Shown: one piece after another, positions 39,273 through 50,452 of the stretch
How the letters are laid out: the number at the start of each line of letters is the position of its first letter
How positions within the stretch are numbered: position 1 is the first letter of the stretch
Assembly (NCBI RefSeq): GCF_016107285.1
Contig: NZ_RCVQ01000015.1
Coordinates: 1-56,254, forward strand
Direction: 5' to 3'
Length of the DNA: 56,254 nt
From: Roseomonas sp. KE0001
Lineage (GTDB): Bacteria; Pseudomonadota; Alphaproteobacteria; Acetobacterales; Acetobacteraceae
The notes under the pieces: generated by a model
Databases searched by the model: none
What the model was told of the DNA's origin: nothing
Seen by the model: only the letters and a program-made list of their open reading frames with translations
Made by a program: the position numbers and the translations under genes

Positions 39273-39300
39273 GGTAGCGGAGATATCTCTGTTGCATGTC

Positions 39301-39331
39301 TTGACCTTCCCACAATGGGAAACTCCATCCT
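39301..39331 (+). promoter_or_regulatory. CueR-type promoter of the copper ATPase
   Basis: TTGACC (39301-39306), a 19-base spacer and CATCCT (39326-39331). The spacer holds TTCCCA-CAA-TGGGAA, the CueR/HmrR dyad. A long spacer with a central dyad indicates activation by a MerR-family copper sensor such as the CueR at 50453-50923. Confidence 0.85.
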
Positions 39332-39380
39332 CTGGGAGCAGCCAAGCACGACGAGCACAGCAGTCGCGGAGGAATGGCCG

Positions 39381-41762
<2,382 letters not shown>

Positions 41763-41899
41763 CACCGGCCCTACTTGGCGAAGGGCCGCAGCCGCAGTTC
41801 TGGAAGGAATCTGCCACTCGAATTCAGGTACCTTGAGCCAAATCAATGCTAGGTAACCGGAGCAGCAGACATAATCCGGATCCGGAAAGGGAATCCAAG

Positions 41900-42160
41900 A
41901 TGCATGACCATACAACAACGCCATGGTGGCGCACCAAGGTCGGCGTCGCCGTGATCGGATTCTGCTTGGTCGCAGCGTTCTATGTCTTGCGGGAACATTA
42001 CGCGCATGCCTTCGGAGCGCTGCCATATCTGCTCCTCCTGGCCTGCCCGCTGATGCACCTGTTCATGCACCATGGCCACGATGGGCATGAGGGGCATAGC
42101 GCGCGGGGTTGGCAGGCTGAGCCCAGAATGGGGCACGATAAGCCTCAGAAAAACGTCTGA
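41900..42160 (+). CDS. DUF2933 small membrane protein
   Basis: An 86-residue protein with a single or double transmembrane stretch (VGVAVIGFCLVAAFYVL...LPYLLLLACPLMHLFMHHGH) and His-rich ends (MHDHTTT; GHDGHEGH). This matches DUF2933, small proteins common in copper and heavy-metal resistance clusters. The Cys-Pro-Leu-Met-His helix with HHGHDGHEGH is the family signature. It begins 138 bases after the copper ATPase. Confidence 0.85.
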   Translation: MHDHTTTPWWRTKVGVAVIGFCLVAAFYVLREHYAHAFGALPYLLLLACPLMHLFMHHGHDGHEGHSARGWQAEPRMGHDKPQKNV

Positions 42161-42276
42161 TGACCGCGCACCGGGTACTGGCTTGCCGTCGGCCTAGCCG
42201 CCCAGCAAGCCAAGTATCCGGGAGTGGGCTGGAGTTAAGCCAGCGGCGTTTCTGCCCAGGGTATACCCGTGAGTTC

Positions 42277-43590
42277 TCAGACGAGCTCGCGCGCAATGGC
42301 CTGGATCGGCTTCATTCCATGGCCGAACTTGGCAATGCTTTCCCTGTTCGCTTTGAGTTCACCGTAAGGCAGATACCGCACTTTGAGGTCGGCAACGCGG
42401 GAGAAGGCGGGGCGGGATAGCTGATCCCGGACCTCACCCTCCCGGCCATCTGGTGCCACTAGGAACATGCCCTCGAGCGCATGCGCCTCCGGCCCGAGCG
42501 CGAGGTCGAGCATCCGCACGATTCCGGAGTAGATCGAGGTCGAATGCTCGACCTCGTAAGCCGCCACGATGTGCTTCGTCGGCTTATCCAACCACAGCAC
42601 GTCGATGAGCCGGACAGCGTCAGGACCGGAGCCGGTGTCGAATCCCGGAAGCGAAACCAAGCAGCCATCGCCCAGCTTGCCACCATTGAGCGGGCGGTTG
42701 CGGTCGTTTGCCGCAATCCAGACGTCGAAGCCGAGCGACAGGCCAAGGTCGCGGAGCCAGCCTTGGATCTGGGTGTGAGTCTCATCCTCCTGGCGCGCCT
42801 CAGCCAGTGCCTTGGCCGCCCTAGCGCCCTCTTCGCGTACCCGAGCGAGGTCTGCCTCCCAGGCGGCGCGCGCCGCCACATCATCCTCCCGCGGAGGCGC
42901 CGGATACCGGCCGCTGCCAACGTCGAAGAGCAAGCCTCCGATCGCACCAAGGTCATTCGAGAGTAGGCCGCGGTGGGCAGCATTCAAGGCAAGAATGCCT
43001 CGCCGCATGGTTAGATACTCGTCCCAGCGGCCTAGCTTTACCTTCGCCCCAGTCAGTGTGTTGTAGCCATTCACGATCGCCGTATTGAAGGGCGGCACAA
43101 TGGTCGGGTGCAGAAAGTAAAGGAGGTTTGCTACAGCCGGGCCGAGCCCCTTGATATGCTTCGCGTCGATCTCGGCGACTGCCGCGATGACTTGCTGTTC
43201 GGTGGTGCAGCAGACGCAGGTGTCGAGCAGGCGCCCGAAGGCGCGCTGGTTCTCCGGATTTTCGTAGATGTCTGGGATACGCAGCTTGGGCTTCCACAAG
43301 AAAGCATGATCTGCGCCCCTGAAGATCTGCCGTTGCTCCGCGATGGAGTGAACTATCGTCTCCAGGGAAGATCCGCGGTAGGCAACGCCGAAGGTGCCTG
43401 CTTTGATTTCTGCGACAACCTGCTGAATGCCGCGGCGGATGGAACGGAAGTTCTTAACCCGCTCTTCCCACAGGAACCATGTTCGGTATGTAGCCCCTGA
43501 ATCATCGCGCCAACGCCGCAGCAGAACAGCCAGTGGGTCAGCCAGGTCCATTCTTCCCGAGAAGGCCGGGAAGTCTGTTGCGAAGTCCAT
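42277..43590 (-). CDS. Nuclease-like protein: HhH region plus PD-(D/E)XK-like domain
   Basis: A 437-residue soluble protein from ATG 43590 (a TTG at 43632 would add 14 residues). Residues 145-165 (HIKGLGPAVANLLYFLHP) look like a helix-hairpin-helix DNA-binding unit. A coiled-coil, Ala/Arg/Glu-rich linker spans about 235-270. The C-terminal third has Asp330 (RLIDVLW) and, 15 residues later, E346-V-E348 in a strand (IVAAYEVEHS), the arrangement of PD-(D/E)XK nucleases. I know no named family; it could be a defence-type or repair nuclease. No methyltransferase or toxin partner is adjacent. It is opposite in direction to its copper-gene neighbours. Confidence 0.5.
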   Translation of the reverse strand: MDFATDFPAFSGRMDLADPLAVLLRRWRDDSGATYRTWFLWEERVKNFRSIRRGIQQVVAEIKAGTFGVAYRGSSLETIVHSIAEQRQIFRGADHAFLWKPKLRIPDIYENPENQRAFGRLLDTCVCCTTEQQVIAAVAEIDAKHIKGLGPAVANLLYFLHPTIVPPFNTAIVNGYNTLTGAKVKLGRWDEYLTMRRGILALNAAHRGLLSNDLGAIGGLLFDVGSGRYPAPPREDDVAARAAWEADLARVREEGARAAKALAEARQEDETHTQIQGWLRDLGLSLGFDVWIAANDRNRPLNGGKLGDGCLVSLPGFDTGSGPDAVRLIDVLWLDKPTKHIVAAYEVEHSTSIYSGIVRMLDLALGPEAHALEGMFLVAPDGREGEVRDQLSRPAFSRVADLKVRYLPYGELKANRESIAKFGHGMKPIQAIARELV

Positions 43591-43864
43591 GTCTTGAAGT
43601 GCCCTGGGATGGGTGGTGCTTGTGCGTAACAATACGAGACGGAGCTATTCAACCACAAGCGGGAACTGTACGAACTCAGCACCGGCACTGCCCGACTGAG
43701 TCCTGATATGTCGATCGAAGTAACTCGTGGGCGCCGTGCTTGTTTGTGAGCGGCATAGATGCTGTGCATTCGCATGCACACCGTGAATTGCGTCCCCCGC
43801 ATCGAAACCAGCAGGCCGATTATTCCTTACAGTGAGGTCTGTAGGACGCTGGGACACACCGTTG

Positions 43865-44272
43865 ATGCGCCTTATGGTGAGGACAATCCGGACTTTGCTG
43901 ATAGTAGTGCTGGCGCTTTACCTCGCCACAGCCACGGCGCCGCTTGCCGCGCACGGTGTGGGCGCAGCCTCGCAAACTGATATCGGCGCGGTGTCCATAC
44001 ACACGGGAAACCTACCCTCTCCATCCGTTCCATTCCTGGTGCACAACAGGATCACTGCATCCCGGATGGTAGGGCAGAAGTGTTGCCCAGGTTGCGACAG
44101 CCCTGGCCTCCGACCAGGATGTTGCGCAATCGGACATTGCGGCGGAACTGCCTTGTTTTCCCTTCCGCAGGTTCCGCATGTGTTGCTGGCAAGCGAGAAT
44201 GGCTACGACGCCGCCCCGCAGCGTGAGGCCAATGGCGTAACGCTAGATCTTCCTTCTCCACCACCTCGATAA
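43865..44272 (+). CDS. Small secreted Cys-rich protein, CopL-like
   Basis: A 135-residue protein from ATG 43865 with a signal peptide (RTIRTLLIVVLALYLATA, to about APLAAHG). The middle carries a dense Cys/His group (QKCCPGCDSPGLRPGCCAIGHC). It ends LDLPSPPPR, like other small Pro-Pro-Arg-ended proteins of metal clusters (CopL/DUF2946 type). Probably a periplasmic soft-metal binder. It lies before the copper-storage protein. Confidence 0.5.
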   Translation: MRLMVRTIRTLLIVVLALYLATATAPLAAHGVGAASQTDIGAVSIHTGNLPSPSVPFLVHNRITASRMVGQKCCPGCDSPGLRPGCCAIGHCGGTALFSLPQVPHVLLASENGYDAAPQREANGVTLDLPSPPPR

Positions 44273-44438
44273 GATGTCCGAGCAGTCCTGATCCGCTCTC
44301 GGCTTCAGGACAGAAAGCCAGGATCGCCCGCCTTGCCCGTTAAGGTCATGCAGGACGTTGCCTCGGCCTTTGAGCGCCATCGGAGCGGCCATGCCATCCG
44401 GTGTGCCCCATCACGACGATCTTTCAGAGGAAAAAACG

Positions 44439-44771
44439 ATGCACCAGACGAACTCCGCCATGCAGGCTTGCATTGAGGAATGCCTGCGCTGTCACTCCAC
44501 CTGCCTGGGCATGGCCATGAACCACTGCCTCGAAGCAGGCGGCAAGCACGTGGAGCCGCAGCACTTCAGGCTGATGATGGCTTGCGCCACCATCTGCCAG
44601 ACGGCCGCCGACATGATGCTGATCGGCACGCACCACCATAAGCACACCTGTGCCGAGTGCGCCGCAATCTGCGAAGAGTGCGCCGCAAGCTGCGAGGCCG
44701 TCGGCGGCATGGAGGATTGCGTCGCACAGTGCCGCAAGTGCGCCGCGTCCTGCCGCGAGATGAGCGCCTGA
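44439..44771 (+). CDS. Csp-like four-helix-bundle copper storage protein
   Basis: A 110-residue protein from ATG 44439 with 16 cysteines spaced along predicted helices (CIEECLRCHSTC; CAECAAICEECAASC; CVAQCRKCAASC), the pattern of the Csp/DUF326 four-helix bundles whose Cys-lined core stores many Cu(I). There is no signal peptide, so a cytosolic Csp3-like protein is likely. It complements export: copper can be buffered in the cell. Confidence 0.9.
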   Translation: MHQTNSAMQACIEECLRCHSTCLGMAMNHCLEAGGKHVEPQHFRLMMACATICQTAADMMLIGTHHHKHTCAECAAICEECAASCEAVGGMEDCVAQCRKCAASCREMSA

Positions 44772-44868
44772 AGCCGCGAAGGCCGAACCCATGGTCCAGC
44801 CTGCCAACCCCATCCACCGGAAGCGGATGCTTCCTGAGCAAACTGTGACAACCTGACGGAGCTTCGGC

Positions 44869-46365
44869 ATGAGCCAAAACCAGCATCTCAGCTGCTTCCT
44901 AACGAACCTTACGGATCGGGTAGCTGATACCCTCCACGGCGCCCTGGGAGGCCTGCATTTCGACTTCGAGGCCAGTGGTCACGTCCACAACATCACCTTC
45001 GGCGGCGAGAACAAGGACACCGTGGGCGGCAGCAAAGGCGCGGAGTTCACCTGGGGCCTTGAGGGTGACGACCGGATCGGCGGAGGCGGCATGGAGGACA
45101 TCCTCCACGGCGGTCCTGGCGCCGACCTCGTCTCCGGCAACATGGGCGATGATGAGGTCGAGGGCGGCGATGGCAACGATACCCTCTACGGTGGACCGGG
45201 CGCCGACACCCTGCGCGGGGGCGCCGGAGATGACTACCTCGACGAGGGTGAAGGGCACAGCACCGTCGACGGCGGTATGGGTGACGACACCCTGGTTGGC
45301 GGAGGCGGCCCGGATGCCTTCATGATTGGCCGGATGAGCGGCCATGACGTCATCAAGGACTTCACGGCCGGCCCCGGCATGTTCGACCACTTGGCGGTCA
45401 TGGATGGCCTTCAGTGGACGGACCTCAGCGTGGCGGATACGGCTGAAGGGGTTAAGGTCAGTTGGGAGGGCGGCTCCGTCCTGCTGGAGAGCGTGGCTAA
45501 GTCGGATCTGGCGCAGGACGACTTTATGTTCGCCGACGCACCCGACCTGCCGCCCGGTCTGAGGGACCCAGCAGGCCCCAATGAAGAGGCGCGCACCGCC
45601 AGCGAGGCAGGCCCCGAGATCTCCGGTGAAGTGCAGGCCGGAACGGTCTTTGACCAGCTCGCAGACCATGTTTTCAACGACCGTACCCTGCGGTTCGACA
45701 TCGACGAAGATGCAGTGGTCCGCGGCACTGCGGGTGCGGATACCCTGAGCGGGTCGGAGAAGAACGATACCGTCTTCGGTCTGGCGGGAGATGACAACAT
45801 CTCGGGCATGGCCGGGGACGACCATCTTCAGGGCGATGACGGCCGCGACACCATGGCAGGCGGCGACGGTATGGACCGCCTGATGGGCGAGGCTGGCGAT
45901 GACCGGCTCTCGGGCGGGGCAGAATCCGATGAGCTCATGGGTGGTGACGGGGATGACTACCTCGATGAGGGCGCCGCACATGGCATGTTGAACGGTGGCA
46001 TGGGCGATGACACCCTAGTGGGCGGCACTGGTGCTGACGCCTTCATGGTGTCAATGAACAGCGGTCACGACGTTGTCCAGGACTTTGAAGCCACAGGCGA
46101 TGCCCAGGGCGCCTTCGACCACATCGCCTTCATGGACATACAGGCTGAGGATGTCGAGGTGCGGGACACCGCTGAAGGTGCCCTGATCGGCTGGGGTATG
46201 GGCGAGGATGGTGGCTTCGAAGGATCCATCCTGCTCGAGGGTGTCGCCAAGGGTGACCTGCGGCAAACCGACTTCATGTTCGGCGATAGGCCCCAGTACG
46301 TAGAGGGTATCGGCGACTTCGGCTCCTGGTACATCTTCCCAGAGAGCAGCGGCGCGATCGCCTGA
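44869..46365 (+). CDS. RTX-type Ca2+-binding repeat protein, internally duplicated
   Basis: A 498-residue acidic protein without N-terminal signal peptide. Two similar halves (about 60-225 and 290-480) each hold glycine-rich nonapeptides (GGxGxDxL/U type, such as GGPGADTLRGGAGDDYL and GGDGDDYLDEG), followed by a beta region (DAFMIGRMSGHDVIKDF / DAFMVSMNSGHDVVQDF) and a closing segment (LLESVAKSDLAQDDFMF / LLEGVAKGDLRQTDFMF). RTX proteins usually leave by a type I system and fold on binding Ca2+. No type I genes or catalytic domain are in the window. It follows the copper storage gene, but any metal-resistance role is unproven. Confidence 0.85.
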   Translation: MSQNQHLSCFLTNLTDRVADTLHGALGGLHFDFEASGHVHNITFGGENKDTVGGSKGAEFTWGLEGDDRIGGGGMEDILHGGPGADLVSGNMGDDEVEGGDGNDTLYGGPGADTLRGGAGDDYLDEGEGHSTVDGGMGDDTLVGGGGPDAFMIGRMSGHDVIKDFTAGPGMFDHLAVMDGLQWTDLSVADTAEGVKVSWEGGSVLLESVAKSDLAQDDFMFADAPDLPPGLRDPAGPNEEARTASEAGPEISGEVQAGTVFDQLADHVFNDRTLRFDIDEDAVVRGTAGADTLSGSEKNDTVFGLAGDDNISGMAGDDHLQGDDGRDTMAGGDGMDRLMGEAGDDRLSGGAESDELMGGDGDDYLDEGAAHGMLNGGMGDDTLVGGTGADAFMVSMNSGHDVVQDFEATGDAQGAFDHIAFMDIQAEDVEVRDTAEGALIGWGMGEDGGFEGSILLEGVAKGDLRQTDFMFGDRPQYVEGIGDFGSWYIFPESSGAIA

Positions 46366-46372
46366 CCGAATG

Positions 46373-46401
46373 GAGGGAGCGTCCGACCGGGCGGCTCCCT
46401 C
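46373..46401 (+). terminator. Hairpin after the RTX gene
   Basis: GAGGGAGC (46373-46380) and GCTCCCTC (46394-46401) pair perfectly with a 13-base loop, eight bases past the stop. No clear U-run follows. Confidence 0.5.
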
Positions 46402-47109
46402 ACTGCGGCCGATGCTCTCAAGCGTCGGCCGCCACCAACCCGAGGCTCATCGTTGAGGCTGAAGCACTGTGCCTTTGCAGAGGGGAAAGTCGTAAGTGGA
46501 CAGGCGCCTCAGATTGTGCCGCCATCCTTAGAATCTAGGAATCTCCCGCTGTTCCAAGACTAGGTCCCTGAATTCGCTCGAAGTATTTCTTTGACCCCTG
46601 GCTTGCGTCGACAATCGCATCCCTGGATGGGCCTCGCGTTGACACAGAGACCCATTCAGAAACCTCGAAAGGGGGGTGGGAACCCGACCTTCTTCAGTTC
46701 AGCCCATTACCCTGGAAAGTTGTTGGGATCAGGGAAGGTGATCGTCACCACAGTTTCCTTGCCGCTGGACTTCTTTTTCGAGCGTGGCTCTATCCCCAAT
46801 CTGCATGGTAAACATGTCGACCGGTTGCAGTCCCAAGCGGTATCCGGCCGTGTTGGTGACGACCACGGGCGCCTGGCTGGACAAGGAATGCGTCACCTCT
46901 TCCCTTCAAGTCGACGATATCCCGGTCGGCAACGGTATCACCTTCATAGCTACGGTCCGGCATCAGGTTCTCAGGGCGGTTATCAAGCCGTAGAGCTGAA
47001 GGTCAGCCTTCGGTTCGAAAGCAGCCATCCTGATTGATTTTGCACCTTGAGACGAAAACCCGATGAGAAGGGCTGTTCGCAAAACCAAACCGGCTCCGAA
47101 GGCCCATAC
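46402..47109. other. Intergenic/decayed region
   Basis: Apart from the probable decayed minus-strand gene and the CueR-like promoter at its right end, I see no gene here. GC is lower than in the flanks. Confidence 0.4.
46707..47028 (-). pseudogene. Decayed small gene of unknown function
   Basis: Reading leftward across three frames gives a continuous-looking protein: MAAFEPKADLQLYGL, then DNRPENLMPDRSYEGDTVAD, then EVTHSLSSQAPVVVTNTAGY and GLQPVDMFTMQIGDRATLE, then KKSSGKETVVTITFPDPNNF. Third-position GC is high in the best segment (about three quarters). A run of five As is one shift point. No family is recognised. The plus-strand frame over the same DNA looks like a shadow. Confidence 0.35.
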
Positions 47110-47140
47110 TTGACCTTCCCACAAGAGGAACGTGCCGAAT
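47110..47140 (+). promoter_or_regulatory. CueR-like promoter of the ABC genes (degenerate)
   Basis: TTGACC (47110-47115), a 19-base spacer (TTCCCACAAGAGGAACGTG) and a poor -10 (CCGAAT). The left half-site is identical to the copper ATPase promoter; the right half (GAGGAACGT) is worn. It points to the ABC permease pseudogene, so it may be a relic. Confidence 0.6.
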
Positions 47141-47938
47141 GATTCAGATCAGATAGATTCGCGCTTCTCAGCCCGTAACCTGCACAGGGTGATTGACGTG
47201 CCCCAGGAAACTAAGTTGTCGCCGTTTAGGCTGCGCATGGAAGGCGTGAACTGGATTGGGGTGGCCACCCTCTACCAGCGTGAGGTGCGGCGCTTCCTCG
47301 CAGTGGCCGCGCAGACGGTCGGCGGCCCGGTGGTGAGCACCCTGCTTTTCCTCGTTGTCTTCAGCGTCGTGCTGAGCCGTCACACACCCGCGCCGGGCGG
47401 CGCGCCTTACCTCGTCTTTATCGTCCCGGGGCTCGTTATGATGGCGATCGCGCAGAACGCCTTCGCCAACCCCTCGTCTTCCCTCCTGGTCGCCAAGGTT
47501 CAGGGCAATATTGTTGACCTGCTACTCGCTCCGCTCGGGCCGGGGGAATTTCCTGTAGGCTTGGTGCTCGGGGGCCTCACGCGCGGGCTCCTGGTGGGCC
47601 TGCTGACCGCGCTCGCGGCCTAGCTGGTTGTATCCCTGCCGCTGTCGAACCCAGCCCTCTGCCTGTTCTATGCCACCGGCGGTGCCCTGGTGTTCTCGCT
47701 TCTGGGCGTGGTCGGCGGGCTCTGGGCGCAGAAGATGGATCAGCAGACAGCGGCAACAAACTTCATCATCGCACCGCTAACATTGCTCTCCGGCACCTTA
47801 GATGGTTTCCAGCATGGCTTCGCGGGCACGTCCGAGGCGCCACCTGAGGTTGGAATCGCCGTCGTCCTTAACGCTAATATTCTGCTCGGCGTCCTTTGCT
47901 ATCGGCTGCTCGCATCCGGCTGGTGCCTGCGACAGTGA
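47132..47938 (+). pseudogene. ABC-2 type permease, broken
   Basis: The frame from GTG 47132 (or ATG 47237) reads a typical ABC-2 permease: LYQREVRRFLAVAAQTVGGP, PYLVFIVPGLVMMAIAQNAF, KVQGNIVDLLLAPLGPGEF. A TAG at 47621-47623 interrupts it (TALAA-stop-LVVSLPLS). The frame continues through LWAQKMDQQTAATNFIIAPLTLLSGTL but then jumps straight to DGFQHGFAGTSEA, missing about 20 residues that related permeases have between SGT and the (I)DGF motif. So a nonsense change and an in-frame deletion have both occurred. Confidence 0.8.
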
Positions 47939-47949
47939 CGCCGCCCGGC

Positions 47950-48900
47950 ATGACCGACCATGAACAGCCCACGGCCGTTGAGGTCGAGGATCTCGAGAAG
48001 ATCTATCCGGGAACGGGGGGCCGAGGCGGCAAGCATGCCCTCAAGGGGGTAAGTCTCACCATTCCCAGCGGGAGTATCTTCGGCCTGCTCGGGCCGAACG
48101 GCGCCGGAAAGTCGACCCTCATCAACATCCTCGCCGGGCTGGTGCTGAAATCGGGCGGCCACGCGCGCGTCTGGGGCATCGACATCGACAAGGCGCCACG
48201 GGCGGCTCGTGCTGCGATCGGCGTGGTCCCGCAGGAACTCTCTCTCGATCCCTACTTTCCCGCGCGTGCGGCGCTTGAACTGCAGGCTGGCCTCTTCGGC
48301 ATTCCCAAAGCCGCACGGCGCACGGACGAACTCCTCGAGGTTCTGGGCTTGGCGGACAAGGCGACGGCGCCCGCACGCAGCCTGTCTGGTGGCATGCGAC
48401 GGCGGCTGATGGTCGGCAAGGCCCTGGTCCACAACCCGCCAGTGCTCGTCCTGGACGAGCCGACAGCGGGTGTCGACGTCGCGTTGCGGCAGCAACTCTG
48501 GGACTACGTCCGGCTCCTCAATCGTCGCGGAACGACAATCCTGCTGACGACACACTACCTACAGGAGGCCGAGGCGTTGTGCGACCGCATCGCCATTCTG
48601 GCCGACGGGCAGATTGCCGCGAACGATACGACCAGCGCCCTGCTGCGTGGGATCGAGGATCAGGAGTTGCTCGTCGACGTCGCCTCGCCGCTGGCCTCGC
48701 TCCCAGAAGTGCTCCGCGCCTTCGAGCCGCATCTCGCCACACCACGTCGCTTGGTGTTCCGATATGCGCAGAACGGTGACAGCGTCGGCCGCATCCTTGA
48801 CGCCCTCCGCTCGGCTGAGCTCCGTATTACCGGCATTACGACGCGTCAGCCCGACTTCGAAGAAGTCTTCCTCAACCTGGTGCGGAGGCGGTCCTCGTAG
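47950..48900 (+). CDS. ABC transporter ATPase subunit
   Basis: A 316-residue ATPase from ATG 47950. Walker A GPNGAGKST, Q-loop VVPQE, signature LSGGMRRRL, Walker B VLVLDEP, and switch His (LTTHY) are intact. The C-terminal domain (about 225-316) ends RQPDFEEVFLNLVRRR, typical of ABC-2 (CcmA/NatA-type) exporter ATPases. Its permease partner just upstream is broken, so the gene may be an orphan under decay or serve another permease. The substrate is unknown. Confidence 0.9.
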   Translation: MTDHEQPTAVEVEDLEKIYPGTGGRGGKHALKGVSLTIPSGSIFGLLGPNGAGKSTLINILAGLVLKSGGHARVWGIDIDKAPRAARAAIGVVPQELSLDPYFPARAALELQAGLFGIPKAARRTDELLEVLGLADKATAPARSLSGGMRRRLMVGKALVHNPPVLVLDEPTAGVDVALRQQLWDYVRLLNRRGTTILLTTHYLQEAEALCDRIAILADGQIAANDTTSALLRGIEDQELLVDVASPLASLPEVLRAFEPHLATPRRLVFRYAQNGDSVGRILDALRSAELRITGITTRQPDFEEVFLNLVRRRSS

Positions 48901-49025
48901 GGTCGCCTCCACCCGCAGCAGCAGCAGCTGACTGGATTCACGCAAGGCCACTCTCATCCTCAACTCGACGGGCCTGCCGCGAAACCCTCAAGGACGGCCA
49001 CGAGAGCACGGGCCGCCGAGGCTGC

Positions 49026-50303
49026 TCAGGCGCGCGTCTTGCTTGGCTCCGCCTGGAGGGCGGTTGGCGCTTTGGGGCGTACAGGCGCAGCTTGGCCGTT
49101 GAAGAGGAGAGCCAGGGTCGGGTGGCGGATCACCAGACAGTAGAAGCCATAGGAAGCGGCCACCGAGATGACGGTGATCAGCAGGAACTCGACTTCAGCA
49201 GGCCAGCCCACCGCCAGGAAGGCAACGGAAAGCCAGAGGACGATCGGGACGTGAACCAGGTACATGGTCATCGCCGCCTTCACCATGGCTGCCGAAAGCC
49301 GTGTCCGGCGATCCAGCCACAGCCGCGCAGCCGATAGCAGCAGGTGCGCGAACAGCACGCCCACCACAGGCATCAGGAAATAGGTGATGGCGCGGCTCAG
49401 ATCGCCCTCGGCGTCCTGGTACACGGCCATGATGACCGCCGCGACGAGGGCGATCGCCCAGACCGGCCAGCGTGGGCGTGTGAAGGCTTCGAACCATGTC
49501 GGGCGGGACGCCAGTAGGGCGCCCACCAGGAACATCAGGCCATCGGCGACGAACTGGCCCGCCACGAAAATGCCGCCCATCAGGTAGGCGATGTCCAGCT
49601 TCGCAGCCACCACGGCAGTGGCGAGGACCACCAAACCCAGTGCCGCCAACCCGAGCCATCCCAGCCACGGATCCTGCTCCAGCCGATCCTGAGCTCGGCC
49701 GACGAGGGGGCCCAGGCGCCAATGGCAGCCCAATTGCCAAAGTCCGGCGAAGAGGACGCAGTAGATGAGCAGGTAAAGGAGGAACCAGAGATGAACAGTC
49801 CAGGCGGCGCTCGGGCTGCTCAACTCCGCCAGCAGGGCGGGAAGGGCGTTGCTCGCTCCCCCGGCGGCCACCCCACTGGCGAGTACCATTAGCGGGCTGA
49901 CCAGGATGAGTGACGTCAGCAACGGAATTCCGATACGCCGTGCGCGCCCGGCCAGCCACGGTTCAACACCACGCCTCTGAATCATCAGCGAGGCGAAGAA
50001 GCCCGCGATGAGAAAGAACACCGGCATGCGGAAGGTGTGGCTGAACTGGATCGCCCAGGTGACCGGCAGTGACTTCTCGGGTGACTCCACGATCCAGATG
50101 GCATGCGCCGCATAGACGAGGCCAACGTGATAGGGAATTCCGATCAGCATCAGGATGGCCCGAAGTTGATCCAGGAAGTCCCATCGCTGGATAGGCGTGG
50201 GTCCTGCTTGGGTGGCAGGGAAGCTGGGTATGGCAGCAGATGGTCTGTCGGTGTTCACGCTGGGATGCTTCCGGCAAATGGCTGTGGCTAACGCCAAGCA
50301 CAC
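49026..50303 (-). CDS. Acyltransferase-3 (OpgC-like) membrane protein
   Basis: A 425-residue protein with about ten transmembrane helices. The conserved start of the fold reads RWDFLDQLRAILMLIGIPYHVG, with the active-type His in YHVG; further on come FSHTFRMPVFFLIAGFFASLM and WFLLYLLIYC. These match the acyltransferase-3 family, nearest in style to OpgC/MdoC glucan succinyltransferases. It modifies an envelope carbohydrate, possibly altering metal binding at the surface, which is speculative. It stands alone between the ABC and cueR genes. Confidence 0.82.
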   Translation of the reverse strand: MCLALATAICRKHPSVNTDRPSAAIPSFPATQAGPTPIQRWDFLDQLRAILMLIGIPYHVGLVYAAHAIWIVESPEKSLPVTWAIQFSHTFRMPVFFLIAGFFASLMIQRRGVEPWLAGRARRIGIPLLTSLILVSPLMVLASGVAAGGASNALPALLAELSSPSAAWTVHLWFLLYLLIYCVLFAGLWQLGCHWRLGPLVGRAQDRLEQDPWLGWLGLAALGLVVLATAVVAAKLDIAYLMGGIFVAGQFVADGLMFLVGALLASRPTWFEAFTRPRWPVWAIALVAAVIMAVYQDAEGDLSRAITYFLMPVVGVLFAHLLLSAARLWLDRRTRLSAAMVKAAMTMYLVHVPIVLWLSVAFLAVGWPAEVEFLLITVISVAASYGFYCLVIRHPTLALLFNGQAAPVRPKAPTALQAEPSKTRA

Positions 50304-50452
50304 GTCCGAGATTTACCGGTTGTCTGCTGACACAGTTTTACAAGTTGTGTCTGCGGTGCCGAAGAGGGTCACTGATAGGCGAGTCCGGGCGCCGTCCCTA
50401 GGCAGGGCGTGTGATTTCCTGAGCTCCGGCTAGGTCCGGCTCAACCCGCACG

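Noticed and set aside
46591-47037. A 148-codon plus-strand frame
   Set aside because: No ribosome site, no family, Arg/Gly/Ser-rich shadow look; the minus strand reads better as a decayed gene.
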